DNA of 64,000 nt from Agathobaculum sp. Marseille-P7918. Its GTDB lineage: Bacteria > Bacillota > Clostridia > Oscillospirales > Butyricicoccaceae. Under the pieces are notes generated by a model, which was given only the letters and a program-made list of their open reading frames with translations, did not search any database and had not been told where the DNA came from. The stretch spans positions 496,001 through 560,000 of the forward strand of contig NZ_UYYD01000002.1 in NCBI RefSeq assembly GCF_900625105.1, written 5' to 3'. Below, piece by piece: positions 16,486-25,377 of this stretch. Both the position numbers and the translations under genes were made by a program. Every line of letters starts with the position of its first letter. Position 1 is the first letter of the stretch.

Positions 16486-18753
16486 TCAAATCAGGGTGAG
16501 GAGCTTGGCAAATTCCGCGCGCGTGAAACTGCCCTGCGGGCGCAGCGTGCCGTCCTCATAGCCCTTGACCAGGCCCTTGCGCATGCACAGCACGACCGCG
16601 GCGCGGCGGTCGGCCGGGATGGACGCGGCGTCCGAATACGCCGCCAGCGTCTGGGTAATGGTCTGCTCGTCGGGCAGCGTCTCGCCCTGCGACACCAGCA
16701 CGTTGGCAAACAGCTGCATCGCGTCCGCGCGGGTCATGACCGTCTCGGGCTGGAAGCCCTCGGTCAGGCCGTCCAGCAGGCCCGCGGCCTCGACCGCGCT
16801 GACCTCGGGCGCGTACCAGGCGTTGGGATTGATGCCCTCCATGGTGGCCTCCGCGTCGGGCAGCTGCTGGCTGCGCGCGACCGTGGCGCAGACCTCGGCC
16901 GTGGTGATGGCGTCATCCGGGCGGAACTTACCGTCCGCGCCCTGCATCAGCCCGCGCTCGGACACGGTCTGGATGTAAGAGGCCGCCCAGTGGCTCACCG
17001 GCACATCGGAAAAGCCCGCCACCGTCGCCGACGGCTTGGTATACGCCGTGTGCAGCGCCAGATAGCACGCGCTGTCGCGGTCCACCGCGTCGCCCAGCTG
17101 CTCAAAGGTGAGCAGATAGCTTTCGGTATACGCGCGGCGCGTTTCGCTCTCGTATTCATTATAATAGTACGTCACGCCCTGCTCGCTCATGCGCGGGAAG
17201 GAATACAGGTAGATCGCGTGCTCCGCCGGCAGCAGCTGCTTGACGGTGTCCATATAGCCGCTGACCAGCAGGTCGCTGATCTGATACTGCTCGCCCGTGC
17301 GCAGGTCGAAGGCCAGACTGTTGTTCCAGACCGACGAGCCCGCGCCCTTGCCGCTGATGCAGTTGGCCCAGACGACCAGCACCGACCCCTCGATCGACGC
17401 GCCGTAGCTGCCTTCGAGCGCTTCATATTCGGCGGTGACCGACGGCCCCTTGAGGAAGAACGCGCGGATGGCGTCGTTGATGCTCTTCTGCACCTTGGCG
17501 TCCGCCAGGCCGCTGATCTCGGGGAAATCCACGTCCCAGCCGTGCTCGGTGCCGTCCGCCTGATAGCCCAAAAACTTCTCATAATGCACGGTCTTGGCCG
17601 TGATGCCGCTGCCGAGGTCAAAGGACTTGGGCTGCTCGAACAGCGTTTTGCCGGTGGACAGGTTGATATACTTGAGCGTGCCGTCCTGCGTCACGCGCAC
17701 GACGTTTTCGCTGAGTAGCGTCGGATTTTCGGCATTTTTCAGGCTGGCAAAGTAGCCGCCGTTCTTTTTGAAGAAAATCAGGCTGCCGTCCGCCGTGCCG
17801 TGCCAGGAAAGGCCGTAGCGCAGCTCATTGAAGCCGCCCACATAGCTGTTGACGCGGTAGGCGATGTTGCCGTACACATCGACCGCGGATGCCGAGCCGT
17901 CCTCGCTGCGCGCAGCATACAGCCCTTCGCCCATATAGGACAGGTAGTAATAAGTCGGTTCGGTCAGCAGTTTGCCGGTCGTGTCCATCAGGCCCCAGCG
18001 GTTGACCTGACACACCATCGCGGCGCCGTCGTGGAACTCGGAAATGGTCTTATAGAGGAAATCGGTCAGATATTCGCCCTTGGACAGCGAATACAGCGCC
18101 TGATTGGTCCCGTTGGACAGAACCACGGTGTCCTCACCGAAGATCGTCATATAAGACGGCTGGATATTGCTGTCGAGCGTATAGATCGTTTTGCCCTCGG
18201 TGTCGATGGCGAGATACTGCCCGTCCGTCGTGCACACGAGCGCGCGGCCATTGGAGAATGCGCCCGCCTCTTCAAATTCGCCCGCGAAAGCGGTCGCGCC
18301 GTCCTTGGTGACATAGGAATACAGGCCGGACGCCGGGCTTTTGCACAGCAGCAGCCCGTCCTCGAAAAAGCCCTCCGCGCCCGCGTAAGAGCCGATCTTG
18401 TTGCCGGACAGCGTGTAATACACGCTGTGGTCGGCATAGCGATAGGCGATCGCGTCATCCGAAAACTCGACCGAAACCGGCGCTTCGGTGTAATCGACGA
18501 CGATGTGGCCGGTGCGGTCGATCACCGCGGTCTGCCACTGGTCGTTTTCGACCGCGGCCAGCCCGCATGCGGCAAATTCCCCGGCCTGGATATACGAAAA
18601 CGGCAGCGCCGTCTGGCCATCTTCATCCAGATAGCCGTACCGGGTCACGCCGTCGATATCCGTGCGCTGCACCGGATAGACCGACCCCGCGGCCGCGGCT
18701 CCTATTATCATGATACACGCCGCAAACAGGGCGGATATGGTTTTCTTGAACAT
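16486..18753 (-). CDS. Secreted WG-repeat, DUF3298-like, SLH-anchored surface protein
   Basis: A 755-aa exported protein starting at ATG 18753, 7 nt after AAGGATGG. The signal peptide spans about residues 1-23. Residues 25-360 contain WG-type repeats (YGYLDEDGQTALPF, NRWGLMDTTGKLLTEP and others). Residues about 395-560 resemble DUF3298 (VDFPEISGLADAKVQKSIN, SLAFDLRTGEQYQISDLL). Three SLH repeats close the protein (FSDVPVSHWAASYI; NPNAWYAPEVSAV; GLVKGYEDGTLRPQG). The anchor is at the C-terminus, the reverse of the neighbouring surface protein, and the two genes are consecutive but separately terminated. Function beyond wall anchoring is unknown. Confidence 0.88.
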   Translation of the reverse strand: MFKKTISALFAACIMIIGAAAAGSVYPVQRTDIDGVTRYGYLDEDGQTALPFSYIQAGEFAACGLAAVENDQWQTAVIDRTGHIVVDYTEAPVSVEFSDDAIAYRYADHSVYYTLSGNKIGSYAGAEGFFEDGLLLCKSPASGLYSYVTKDGATAFAGEFEEAGAFSNGRALVCTTDGQYLAIDTEGKTIYTLDSNIQPSYMTIFGEDTVVLSNGTNQALYSLSKGEYLTDFLYKTISEFHDGAAMVCQVNRWGLMDTTGKLLTEPTYYYLSYMGEGLYAARSEDGSASAVDVYGNIAYRVNSYVGGFNELRYGLSWHGTADGSLIFFKKNGGYFASLKNAENPTLLSENVVRVTQDGTLKYINLSTGKTLFEQPKSFDLGSGITAKTVHYEKFLGYQADGTEHGWDVDFPEISGLADAKVQKSINDAIRAFFLKGPSVTAEYEALEGSYGASIEGSVLVVWANCISGKGAGSSVWNNSLAFDLRTGEQYQISDLLVSGYMDTVKQLLPAEHAIYLYSFPRMSEQGVTYYYNEYESETRRAYTESYLLTFEQLGDAVDRDSACYLALHTAYTKPSATVAGFSDVPVSHWAASYIQTVSERGLMQGADGKFRPDDAITTAEVCATVARSQQLPDAEATMEGINPNAWYAPEVSAVEAAGLLDGLTEGFQPETVMTRADAMQLFANVLVSQGETLPDEQTITQTLAAYSDAASIPADRRAAVVLCMRKGLVKGYEDGTLRPQGSFTRAEFAKLLTLI

Positions 18754-18786
18754 GGTTTTTCCATCCTTGGATTGTATGATGAATAA

Positions 18787-18815
18787 ATTATATCCTTTTC
18801 TTCCAATCCGCTCAA
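18787..18815 (-). promoter_or_regulatory. Promoter of the WG/SLH protein gene
   Basis: Reading leftward, TTGAGC, a 17-nt spacer and TATAAT (18792-18787). Confidence 0.65.
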
Positions 18816-18888
18816 TAGCAGGGGGAAAAGTGTAACAATTGTGACACAAGCGCGCGAAATATTACAGGATGATTGCATCCCGCGGGCA

Positions 18889-18920
18889 CAAAAAAGCGCC
18901 CCCTTGCAAAGGGGGGCGCT
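18889..18920 (-). terminator. Terminator after ricT
   Basis: AGCGCCCCC stem closed on GGGGGCGCT and followed leftward by TTTTTTG. Confidence 0.8.
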
Positions 18921-18928
18921 GCTGCGCT

Positions 18929-20020
18929 TTATGATTCCTGTGCCGGGGCGGCGGCTGCCTGCGCGCCGCTCTCCTGCGCGGGTGCGCCTTCCGCGTTCTG
19001 CGGCTTGCGGCGGCGGCGTCCTCCGCGGCGACGGCGGCGGCGCGGTGCGCCTTCCGCGGGAGCAGCGCCCTCGGCGGGCTGCTCTCCCTGCGCCTCTTCC
19101 GACGCCTCTCCGGCCTCAGCCTGCTGCTTTTTCTGCTGCTTGGCGGCTTCCTGCTCCATGCGGCGACGCTCCTCGGCCATGGCCGCGGCGTTCTGCCGGT
19201 TGCGGCATGCGCCCTTGACCACGCAGCAGTCCACGCACTGGAACTCGGTCAGCGTATGGTCCGGGCTTTCATCCAGCTGCACCTTGCAGGTGCCGCGCAG
19301 CATCTGGGTCGTGATGACCTTGCCGCGCCCTTCGGGCGTATCGACCACGCTGCCCTGCTTGGGGGTGACCTTCTGCAGCTCGGCATAGGCCTCATGCTCG
19401 TATTTCAGGCAGCACATCAGTCTGCCGCACACGCCCGAGATCTTGGCCGGGTTGAGCGACAGATTCTGATCCTTCGCCATGTTGATCGACACCGGATGGA
19501 AATCCTCCAGATACGAGCAGCAGCACAGCTCGCGCCCGCAGGTGCCCAGTCCGCCGATCATCTTCGCTTCATCGCGCACGCCGATCTGGCGCAGCTCGAT
19601 GCGCGTGCGGAACACGCTGGCCAGATCCTTGACCAGCTCGCGGAAGTCCACGCGGCCGTCCGCCGTGAAGTAAAACAGCATTTTGTTCATATCGAACGTG
19701 CATTCCGCGGTGACCAGGTTCATTTCCAGCCCGCGTTCCTCGATCTTGCGCTTGCAGATGACAAACGCCTCGTCCGCGCGCTTTTTGTTGCGCGCAAGCG
19801 TCTTTTTATCCGCCTCGGTCGCCACGCGCACCATGCGCTTGAGCGGCTGGACGACCGTCTGGTCGGGCACGTCCGTGTTGCCCTGCACGCACTGGCCGTA
19901 CTCCAGCCCGCGCGCGGTCTCCACGATCACGTCCTCGCCCGCCGACACCGGCACGCCCTGCGGATCGAAATAATACATTTTTCCGCCCGTTTTGAAGCGG
20001 ACTCCTATAATCGTCGTCAA
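18929..20020 (-). CDS. ricT: RicT/YaaT, PSP1-domain regulatory iron-sulfur protein
   Basis: A 363-aa member of the YaaT/RicT family, which in Bacillus forms the RicAFT complex that directs RNase Y maturation of transcripts and carries Fe-S clusters. The PSP1 core spans about residues 60-250. Cys motifs are GGLGTCGRELCCC (about 158-170) and CGRLMCCLKYE (about 197), with a further C-rich stretch at CVDCCVVKGAC. The C-terminal 100 residues are low complexity, Glu/Gln/Ala-rich, and include a block of arginines (GAPRRRRRRGGRRRR), which may bind RNA. It lies 17 nt after holB, last in a four-gene operon. Confidence 0.92.
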   Translation of the reverse strand: MTTIIGVRFKTGGKMYYFDPQGVPVSAGEDVIVETARGLEYGQCVQGNTDVPDQTVVQPLKRMVRVATEADKKTLARNKKRADEAFVICKRKIEERGLEMNLVTAECTFDMNKMLFYFTADGRVDFRELVKDLASVFRTRIELRQIGVRDEAKMIGGLGTCGRELCCCSYLEDFHPVSINMAKDQNLSLNPAKISGVCGRLMCCLKYEHEAYAELQKVTPKQGSVVDTPEGRGKVITTQMLRGTCKVQLDESPDHTLTEFQCVDCCVVKGACRNRQNAAAMAEERRRMEQEAAKQQKKQQAEAGEASEEAQGEQPAEGAAPAEGAPRRRRRRGGRRRRKPQNAEGAPAQESGAQAAAAPAQES

Positions 20021-20037
20021 AAACTGATCCTCCTATA

Positions 20038-20919
20038 TTATAAAAAGCAGATGCGGTAGGCATCGCTTGTCAGCGCACAGGTGACCGCGGCCGCCGCGGC
20101 ATTGCGCGAGACGCGGTCGGTCAGTACGCTCAGAAAATCATACAGCTTAAGCAGCCGTGCGGCGCTTACCGCGCGGGCCAGCGCCTGCGTCTGCGCGCGC
20201 AGCGCGCCCTCGACCGGCGGCTGCGGCAGGCCTTTGGCGGCAAAAATCGCGTCGCGCAGCGCGCTTTGCAGCACGGAAATCACGCCCAGAAGCGCCCGGC
20301 GCGGCGTTTTCTCCAGCGCGAGCGCGGCCAGCATCATGCGGTCCTCGCGTCTGGCAGCCAGCGCTTCCAGATAGGGCGCAAGCAGCGGCACGGCTTCGCC
20401 GTCGTCCGGCGCGTCCCCGCCCTGCGGGGCGAGCGCGAATTTGGTGCAGCGCGATCGCACGGTTTGCAGCAGCGTATCCGGCTGCTCTGCCGTGAGCACA
20501 AAAAAGGCGTATGCCGGCGGCTCCTCGAGTTCCTTGAGCAGCGCGTTCTGCGCCATGGGGTTTAGGTTGTGCGCGTGCCGGATGACGGTCACGCGGCGCG
20601 CGCCGTCGTTCGGGATGATGGCGTTTTCCGCCTTGATGCGGCGCGCGAGATCGACTTTGAGCTCGCTTTCGCCCTCGTCGATGACGGTCAGGTCGGGATG
20701 GACGCCCTCGCTGACCTTGCGGCAGGATAGGCACGTCCCACACGGGCGCGAAGACGCGCTTTCGCACAGGATGCCCGCGGCCAGCACGTCCGACCACGCG
20801 GCCAGCGCCGCGGAGTCGTCCCCCGAAAGCAGCACCGCCTGCGGGAACCGGTCTGCCAGCGCCTTTTGCAGCGCGGTTTTGAGCGCAGCGTTGCCCGGCA
20901 GCGCGTCAAAAGAGATCAA
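20038..20919 (-). CDS. holB: DNA polymerase III delta' subunit
   Basis: Clamp-loader subunit, 293 aa, slightly short for the family. The zinc module Cys pattern is CESASSRPCGTCLSC (C-x8-C-xx-C-xx-C, near residues 51-65). NPMAQNALLKELEEPP (about 122) and RSRCTKF (about 158, the SRC motif) are typical of delta'. As expected there is no Walker A ATP site. ATG at 20919 overlaps the darA stop by 4 nt (ATGA). Confidence 0.92.
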   Translation of the reverse strand: MISFDALPGNAALKTALQKALADRFPQAVLLSGDDSAALAAWSDVLAAGILCESASSRPCGTCLSCRKVSEGVHPDLTVIDEGESELKVDLARRIKAENAIIPNDGARRVTVIRHAHNLNPMAQNALLKELEEPPAYAFFVLTAEQPDTLLQTVRSRCTKFALAPQGGDAPDDGEAVPLLAPYLEALAARREDRMMLAALALEKTPRRALLGVISVLQSALRDAIFAAKGLPQPPVEGALRAQTQALARAVSAARLLKLYDFLSVLTDRVSRNAAAAAVTCALTSDAYRICFL

Positions 20920-21239
20920 AGCTTTTCAAAGCGCTCAACATTGAGCACGAATACGGTCGCGCCGCCGACCTCGACCTGCACCGGCGTGGACGGGAAAAAG
21001 CCCATGCCCAGCTCTGCGGTGGTCGGGATGATCTGCTTGCGCGAGGAAGAATGTTCGCGGATGATGTCGAAGCACTCATCCAGCTTGGACTCGTCCAAAC
21101 CGATCAGGATGGTGACGTTGCCGGCCTTGAGAAAACCGCCGGTCGTCGCCAGCTTGGTGATCTGGAAGCCGGCCTTCATCAGGTTATTGATCACGTCCTG
21201 AGCATCATCATAATTGATGATCGCAAGTACCATTTTCAT
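20916..21239 (-). CDS. darA: Cyclic-di-AMP receptor DarA (PII-like YaaQ)
   Basis: A 107-aa PII-like trimer that binds c-di-AMP in Firmicutes. The beta-alpha-beta ferredoxin-like core and the short T-loop are typical: AIINYDDAQDVINNL, ITKLATTGGFLKAGN and ILIGLDESKLDE. ATG at 21239 follows AGGAGGAGTTTT. It lies between the decarboxylase and holB as in other Firmicutes, though tmk and yaaR, usual members of this operon, are missing here. Confidence 0.93.
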   Translation of the reverse strand: MKMVLAIINYDDAQDVINNLMKAGFQITKLATTGGFLKAGNVTILIGLDESKLDECFDIIREHSSSRKQIIPTTAELGMGFFPSTPVQVEVGGATVFVLNVERFEKL

Positions 21240-21265
21240 AGAAAAAACTCCTCCTTTGAGGTAAA

Positions 21266-22705
21266 TCAGCCGATCACAACCGTGATCTCACCGATTTCAT
21301 TGTACCATCTTTTGCGAATAAGTTCAATGTGCGCGCGGGTAATTTTCTCACCCGGCCACAGCAGCGGAACGCCCGGCGGATAGGGCGTGACCGGGCGGGC
21401 GCACACCAGACCCTCGGCGGCGGCGGGCTGCACGCGGCCGGTTTTGGAAAACCATGCGTCGCGCACGGACAGGACCCGCTCGGCGGGCGGGAACGGCTCG
21501 GCGGCGGGCGGCAGAACCTCTTCGCTGCGGCGGCGCGAAATGCGGCGCAGGCCGCGCCGCAGCCGGTGCACCGCCGTGGCGGGGTCCGCACAGGTCAAAA
21601 TGAACACCACGTTGCGGTCGTCCGCCATCTCGCAGGCGACGCCGCACTCGCTCCACAGCATATCCGCCAGCTGATGGCCGGTCACGTCCGTGCCCGCGGT
21701 GCACACGGTCAGGCGGCAGGGGTCGAGCGCGGGGAAATCCTCCATGGTCAGCGGCGTAAAGCCCGTGCGCCGCAGCACATACTCGCGCAGCTCGCCGCAG
21801 GTCTCGGCCGCGCGGCGGTAGGCGGCGCGGCCCGGCCCTTCGGTGTAGGCTCGGGCCAGATCGATGGACGCCATGATGGGGTAGGACGGGCTGGACGTGC
21901 CGAACAGGGCGGTGTTTTCGCGCAGCGCGTGTTTGTCCACACCCTTGGCGCTCAGCACCACCGCGCCCTGTCCCAGACAGGGCAGCGTTTTATGGATGGA
22001 CAGCACGGCCATATCCGCGCCCTCGGCGACCGGCGTGGGCAGGCCGACGGCAGGAAAGTGCGCGCCGTGCGCCGCATCCACCAGCAGCTGCTTGCCGTAG
22101 GCGCGGCACAGGTCGGCAAAGGCCGGGATCGCGCGGCGCACGCCGTAATAGGTGGGGCTGGTGAGCAGAACCGCGCGGATCTCAGGATGGTCGATCAGCT
22201 GCCGCTCGGCGTCCGCGGGCGCGAGCGCGCCCGAAATCCCGAACGGCTCGAGAACCGGCGCGGAGAAGAAATACGGCGTGATATCGAGCAGCGCGCAGGC
22301 GTGGCAGACCGATTTGTGGCACTCGCGGTCGAGCAGCACCGCGCCGCCGCGGCCGACCGCGGTCGCGAGCACGGACAAAATGCCCTGCGTCGAGCCGCCG
22401 GTCAGGAAAAAGCAGTCGGACGCGCCGAAATACCGCGCCGCCGCGACCTCCGCGTCGCGGATCGGGCCGTCGCCCAGATACAGGTTGCCCGTGCCATAAG
22501 TTTCGGTGAAGTCGATCGCGAACACCTCGGCATAGCTGTTGAACAGCGGCTCGCCCTTGTGGCCGGGCATGTGGAAACGCGCGGAATCGCCCGTGGCGAG
22601 CAATTGCAGCGCGTGAAACAGCGGGGCATTGGTGAACGGCAGCAGACGGTTGATCTGCCGGTGGGAAAGCTGCGTATGGGAATGCGGCTGTTTGCGCCGG
22701 AACAT
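21266..22705 (-). CDS. Orn/Lys/Arg decarboxylase family protein (YaaO/SpeA type)
   Basis: A fold-type-I PLP decarboxylase, 479 aa from ATG at 22705 after AAAGGAGAGG. The N-terminal part has HMPGHKGEPLFNS (about residue 45) and TGGSTQGILSV; the PLP lysine is in LSIHKTLPCLGQG (about 230). The C-terminal domain is present (residues about 380-470). The specific amino acid, most often arginine or lysine in this short class, cannot be read from the sequence. It is the first gene of the decarboxylase-darA-holB-ricT operon. Confidence 0.92.
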   Translation of the reverse strand: MFRRKQPHSHTQLSHRQINRLLPFTNAPLFHALQLLATGDSARFHMPGHKGEPLFNSYAEVFAIDFTETYGTGNLYLGDGPIRDAEVAAARYFGASDCFFLTGGSTQGILSVLATAVGRGGAVLLDRECHKSVCHACALLDITPYFFSAPVLEPFGISGALAPADAERQLIDHPEIRAVLLTSPTYYGVRRAIPAFADLCRAYGKQLLVDAAHGAHFPAVGLPTPVAEGADMAVLSIHKTLPCLGQGAVVLSAKGVDKHALRENTALFGTSSPSYPIMASIDLARAYTEGPGRAAYRRAAETCGELREYVLRRTGFTPLTMEDFPALDPCRLTVCTAGTDVTGHQLADMLWSECGVACEMADDRNVVFILTCADPATAVHRLRRGLRRISRRRSEEVLPPAAEPFPPAERVLSVRDAWFSKTGRVQPAAAEGLVCARPVTPYPPGVPLLWPGEKITRAHIELIRKRWYNEIGEITVVIG

Positions 22706-22798
22706 GGCCGTCCTCTCCTTTCCTTCGCGCGCGGCCCTCGTTTTGTCCACAAGCCTGTGCACAAACCGCGCGGATTTTCTCATTTTCTTGACGGATTC

Positions 22799-22828
22799 AG
22801 TATACCACACCGGGCAAAGCGCTTGCAA
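22799..22828 (-). promoter_or_regulatory. Promoter of the decarboxylase-darA-holB-ricT operon
   Basis: Reading leftward, TTGCAA, an 18-nt spacer and TATACT (22804-22799). Confidence 0.6.
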
Positions 22829-22937
22829 TGCGCGCGCAGAGGCAATACTGCGCAATCTGTCCATAATGTGCAGACATTCGTCTTTTTGCGGCGGATTTTT
22901 GGTTTAATTTCCTGTAGTAAATCGTTTTACCTTATAT

Positions 22938-22943
22938 TATAAT
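22938..22943 (+). promoter_or_regulatory. Probable -10 box of serC
   Basis: TATAAT in an AT-rich stretch 61 nt before the serC ATG; no good -35 hexamer is seen at 16-18 nt. Confidence 0.4.
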
Positions 22944-23004
22944 GAATATTGCATTCCTATACGGAACAGCACGTTTGATTATTGAAAGGCAGGTAACTAT
23001 CACT

Positions 23005-24096
23005 ATGGCTGACAATCGTATCTACAATTTTTCCGCAGGCCCCTCTATGCTTCCGGTACCCGTGCTTGAGCGCTGTGCGTCCGAAATGCTGAACTACAAG
23101 GGCTCCGGCATGTCCGTCATGGAGATGAGTCACCGATCTAAAGTATACGACGGCATCATCAAGGAGACCGAAGCGACCCTGCGCCGCGTGCTCTCCATTC
23201 CGGATAATTACAAGGTCCTGTTCCTGCAGGGCGGCGCGACGACCCAGTTCGCCGCGATCCCGATGAACCTGCTGAAGACCGGTAAGGCGGATTACGCGAT
23301 CACCGGCAACTTTGCCAACAACGCGTACAAGGAAGCTGTCAAGTTCGGCGACATCCATGTCGCATTCACCTCCAAGGAGACCGGCTTTAACCGCGTGCCG
23401 ACCCAGGCTGAGCTGGACATCCGTCCGGATGCGGATTACTTCTACATCTGCGCGAACAACACCATCTACGGCACCGAGTGGCAGTACGACCCCGAGACCC
23501 CGGCGGGCGTAGAGCTGGTGGCCGATATGTCCTCCAACATCCTGTCCAAGCCCGTGGACGTTTCCAAGTACGGCGTCATCTACGCCGGCGCGCAGAAGAA
23601 CATGGGCCCCGCGGGCGTAACCGTTGTCATCGTGCGCGAGGATCTGCTGGGCAACTACCCGCTCGAAAAGTACCCGGTCATGCTCGACTGGAAGACCATG
23701 GCCGACAAGGACTCCATGTACAACACGCCCCCCACGTACGGCATCTATGTGCTCGGTCTGGTCGCTGAATGGGTCGAGCAGATGGGTGGCGTCAAGGTCA
23801 TGCAGGAGCGCGCCGAGAAGCGTTCCAGCATGCTGTATGACTACCTCGACAGCCAGGACTTCTACAAGCCGGTTGCCGAAAAGGCGTCCCGCAGCCACAT
23901 GAACGTCACCTTCCGCACCGGCAACGACGAGTTGGACGCGAAGTTCGCCAAGGAATCCATGGCGGCCGGCATGTCTAACCTCAAGGGCCACCGTTCGGTC
24001 GGCGGCATGCGCGCTTCCATCTATAACGCAATGCCGATCGAGGGCGTTGAGTACCTGATCGACTTCATGAAGAAGTTCGCAGACGAAAACAAGTAA
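23005..24096 (+). CDS. serC: Phosphoserine aminotransferase
   Basis: PLP enzyme converting 3-phosphohydroxypyruvate and glutamate to phosphoserine. The product is 363 aa, normal length. The N-terminus NRIYNFSAGPSMLPVPVL is the family signature, GGATTQFAAIPMNL binds the cofactor phosphate, and the PLP lysine lies in YAGAQKNMGPAGV (near residue 197). ATG at 23005 follows AAGGCAGG. It is followed after 78 nt by serA, giving two consecutive steps of serine synthesis; serB is not in the window. Confidence 0.97.
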   Translation: MADNRIYNFSAGPSMLPVPVLERCASEMLNYKGSGMSVMEMSHRSKVYDGIIKETEATLRRVLSIPDNYKVLFLQGGATTQFAAIPMNLLKTGKADYAITGNFANNAYKEAVKFGDIHVAFTSKETGFNRVPTQAELDIRPDADYFYICANNTIYGTEWQYDPETPAGVELVADMSSNILSKPVDVSKYGVIYAGAQKNMGPAGVTVVIVREDLLGNYPLEKYPVMLDWKTMADKDSMYNTPPTYGIYVLGLVAEWVEQMGGVKVMQERAEKRSSMLYDYLDSQDFYKPVAEKASRSHMNVTFRTGNDELDAKFAKESMAAGMSNLKGHRSVGGMRASIYNAMPIEGVEYLIDFMKKFADENK

Positions 24097-24174
24097 AAAC
24101 ATCATCCAAAATATTTTCAGGGCGCGAACTCCACTCGCGCCCTCACCATATTGTTATCAAAGGAGAGTATTCCC

Positions 24175-25326
24175 ATGTATCAGGTGAAGCTGTATAACAA
24201 GATTTCCAAGGTCGGTCTGAACGACCTCGATCCCGCGAAATACACCTGCTCGGAAGATTTCGAGGACTACGACGCTGTCCTTGTCCGTTCGGCCAAGCTG
24301 CACGACGTCCAGTTCCCGAAGAACCTCAAGTGCATCGCGCGTGCGGGCGCGGGCGTCAACAACATCCCGCTCGACCGCTGCGCACAGGAAGGCATCGTTG
24401 TCTTCAACACCCCGGGCGCAAACTCCAACGCCGTCAAGGAACTGGTTGTCTGCGCGCTGATGTTGGCTTCCCGCAAGATCGTGCAGGGCGCAAACTGGGT
24501 AAAGTCGCTCAAGGGCACGCCGGACATCGGCCCGGCCGCCGAAAAGGGCAAGTCCACTTACGCCGGCCCGGAGATCGCCGGCAAGAAGCTGGGCGTCATC
24601 GGTCTGGGCGCAATCGGCGTCAAGGTCGCGAACGCTGCCGTCGGTCTGGACATGGAAGTCTGGGGCTACGACCCGTATCTGTCGGTTGACGGCGCACTGG
24701 CGCTGTCCCGTTCGGTCAAGCACGTCACCGAGCTCGACCAGATCTTCGCCAACTGCGATTACATCACCATCCATGTGCCGCTCAACGCAGAGACCAAGAA
24801 CACCATCTGCGAAGAGTCCATCGCCAAGATGAAGGACGGCGTGCGCATCATCAACCTCGCCCGCGGCGAGCTGGTCGATACGCAGGCCATGGCCAAGGCG
24901 CTCGAGAGCGGCAAGGTTGCGGCTTATGTGTCCGACTTTGCCTCCGACGAGATCCTCGCGCAGGAAAACGCGATCACGCTGCCGCACCTCGGCGCGTCCA
25001 CGCCCGAAAGCGAGGACAACTGCGCCAAGATGGCGGTCAAGGAGATCTCGGATTACCTCGAAACCGGCACGATCCGCAACTCGGTCAACTTCCCGAACCT
25101 CAAGGTTCCCTATGAGGGCGGCTACCGCGTCTGCATGATTCACAAGAACATCCCGAACATGATCGCGTCCATCACCGCCGCGGTCAAGTGCAACATCGAA
25201 AACATGGGCAACCGCTCCAAGGGCGACTACGCTTACACTATCGTAGACCTCGCCGAGCAGCCCACCGAAGCAAACCTCGACGCGCTGCGCGCGATCGACG
25301 GCATGATCTCGGTGCGTGCCCTGTAA
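24175..25326 (+). CDS. serA: D-3-phosphoglycerate dehydrogenase
   Basis: First enzyme of serine synthesis, oxidising 3-phosphoglycerate with NAD. The product is 383 aa from ATG at 24175 after AAGGAGAG. The NAD fold has GLGAIGVKVANAA (about residue 143), the catalytic Arg is in NLARGELVD (about 233), and the catalytic His is in LPHLGASTPES (about 281). A short ACT-like domain (about 315-383) ends the protein and may bind serine. A hairpin (AGGGCGCGA/TCGCGCCCT) without a T run lies between serC and serA. Confidence 0.94.
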   Translation: MYQVKLYNKISKVGLNDLDPAKYTCSEDFEDYDAVLVRSAKLHDVQFPKNLKCIARAGAGVNNIPLDRCAQEGIVVFNTPGANSNAVKELVVCALMLASRKIVQGANWVKSLKGTPDIGPAAEKGKSTYAGPEIAGKKLGVIGLGAIGVKVANAAVGLDMEVWGYDPYLSVDGALALSRSVKHVTELDQIFANCDYITIHVPLNAETKNTICEESIAKMKDGVRIINLARGELVDTQAMAKALESGKVAAYVSDFASDEILAQENAITLPHLGASTPESEDNCAKMAVKEISDYLETGTIRNSVNFPNLKVPYEGGYRVCMIHKNIPNMIASITAAVKCNIENMGNRSKGDYAYTIVDLAEQPTEANLDALRAIDGMISVRAL

Positions 25327-25337
25327 AAAACGGCAGC

Positions 25338-25375
25338 AAAAAGCCTCCCGCATCGCGGGAGGCTTTTCTTTTTTT
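25338..25375. terminator. Bidirectional terminator
   Basis: AAGCCTCCCG/CGGGAGGCTT stem with TTTTCTTTTTTT on the plus side and AAAA on the other; shared by serA and the PepSY gene. Confidence 0.85.
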
Positions 25376-25377
25376 GC

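Noticed and set aside
24119-24144. Hairpin between serC and serA as a terminator
   Set aside because: The stem is good but there is no T run, and the two genes belong to one pathway; left unassigned.
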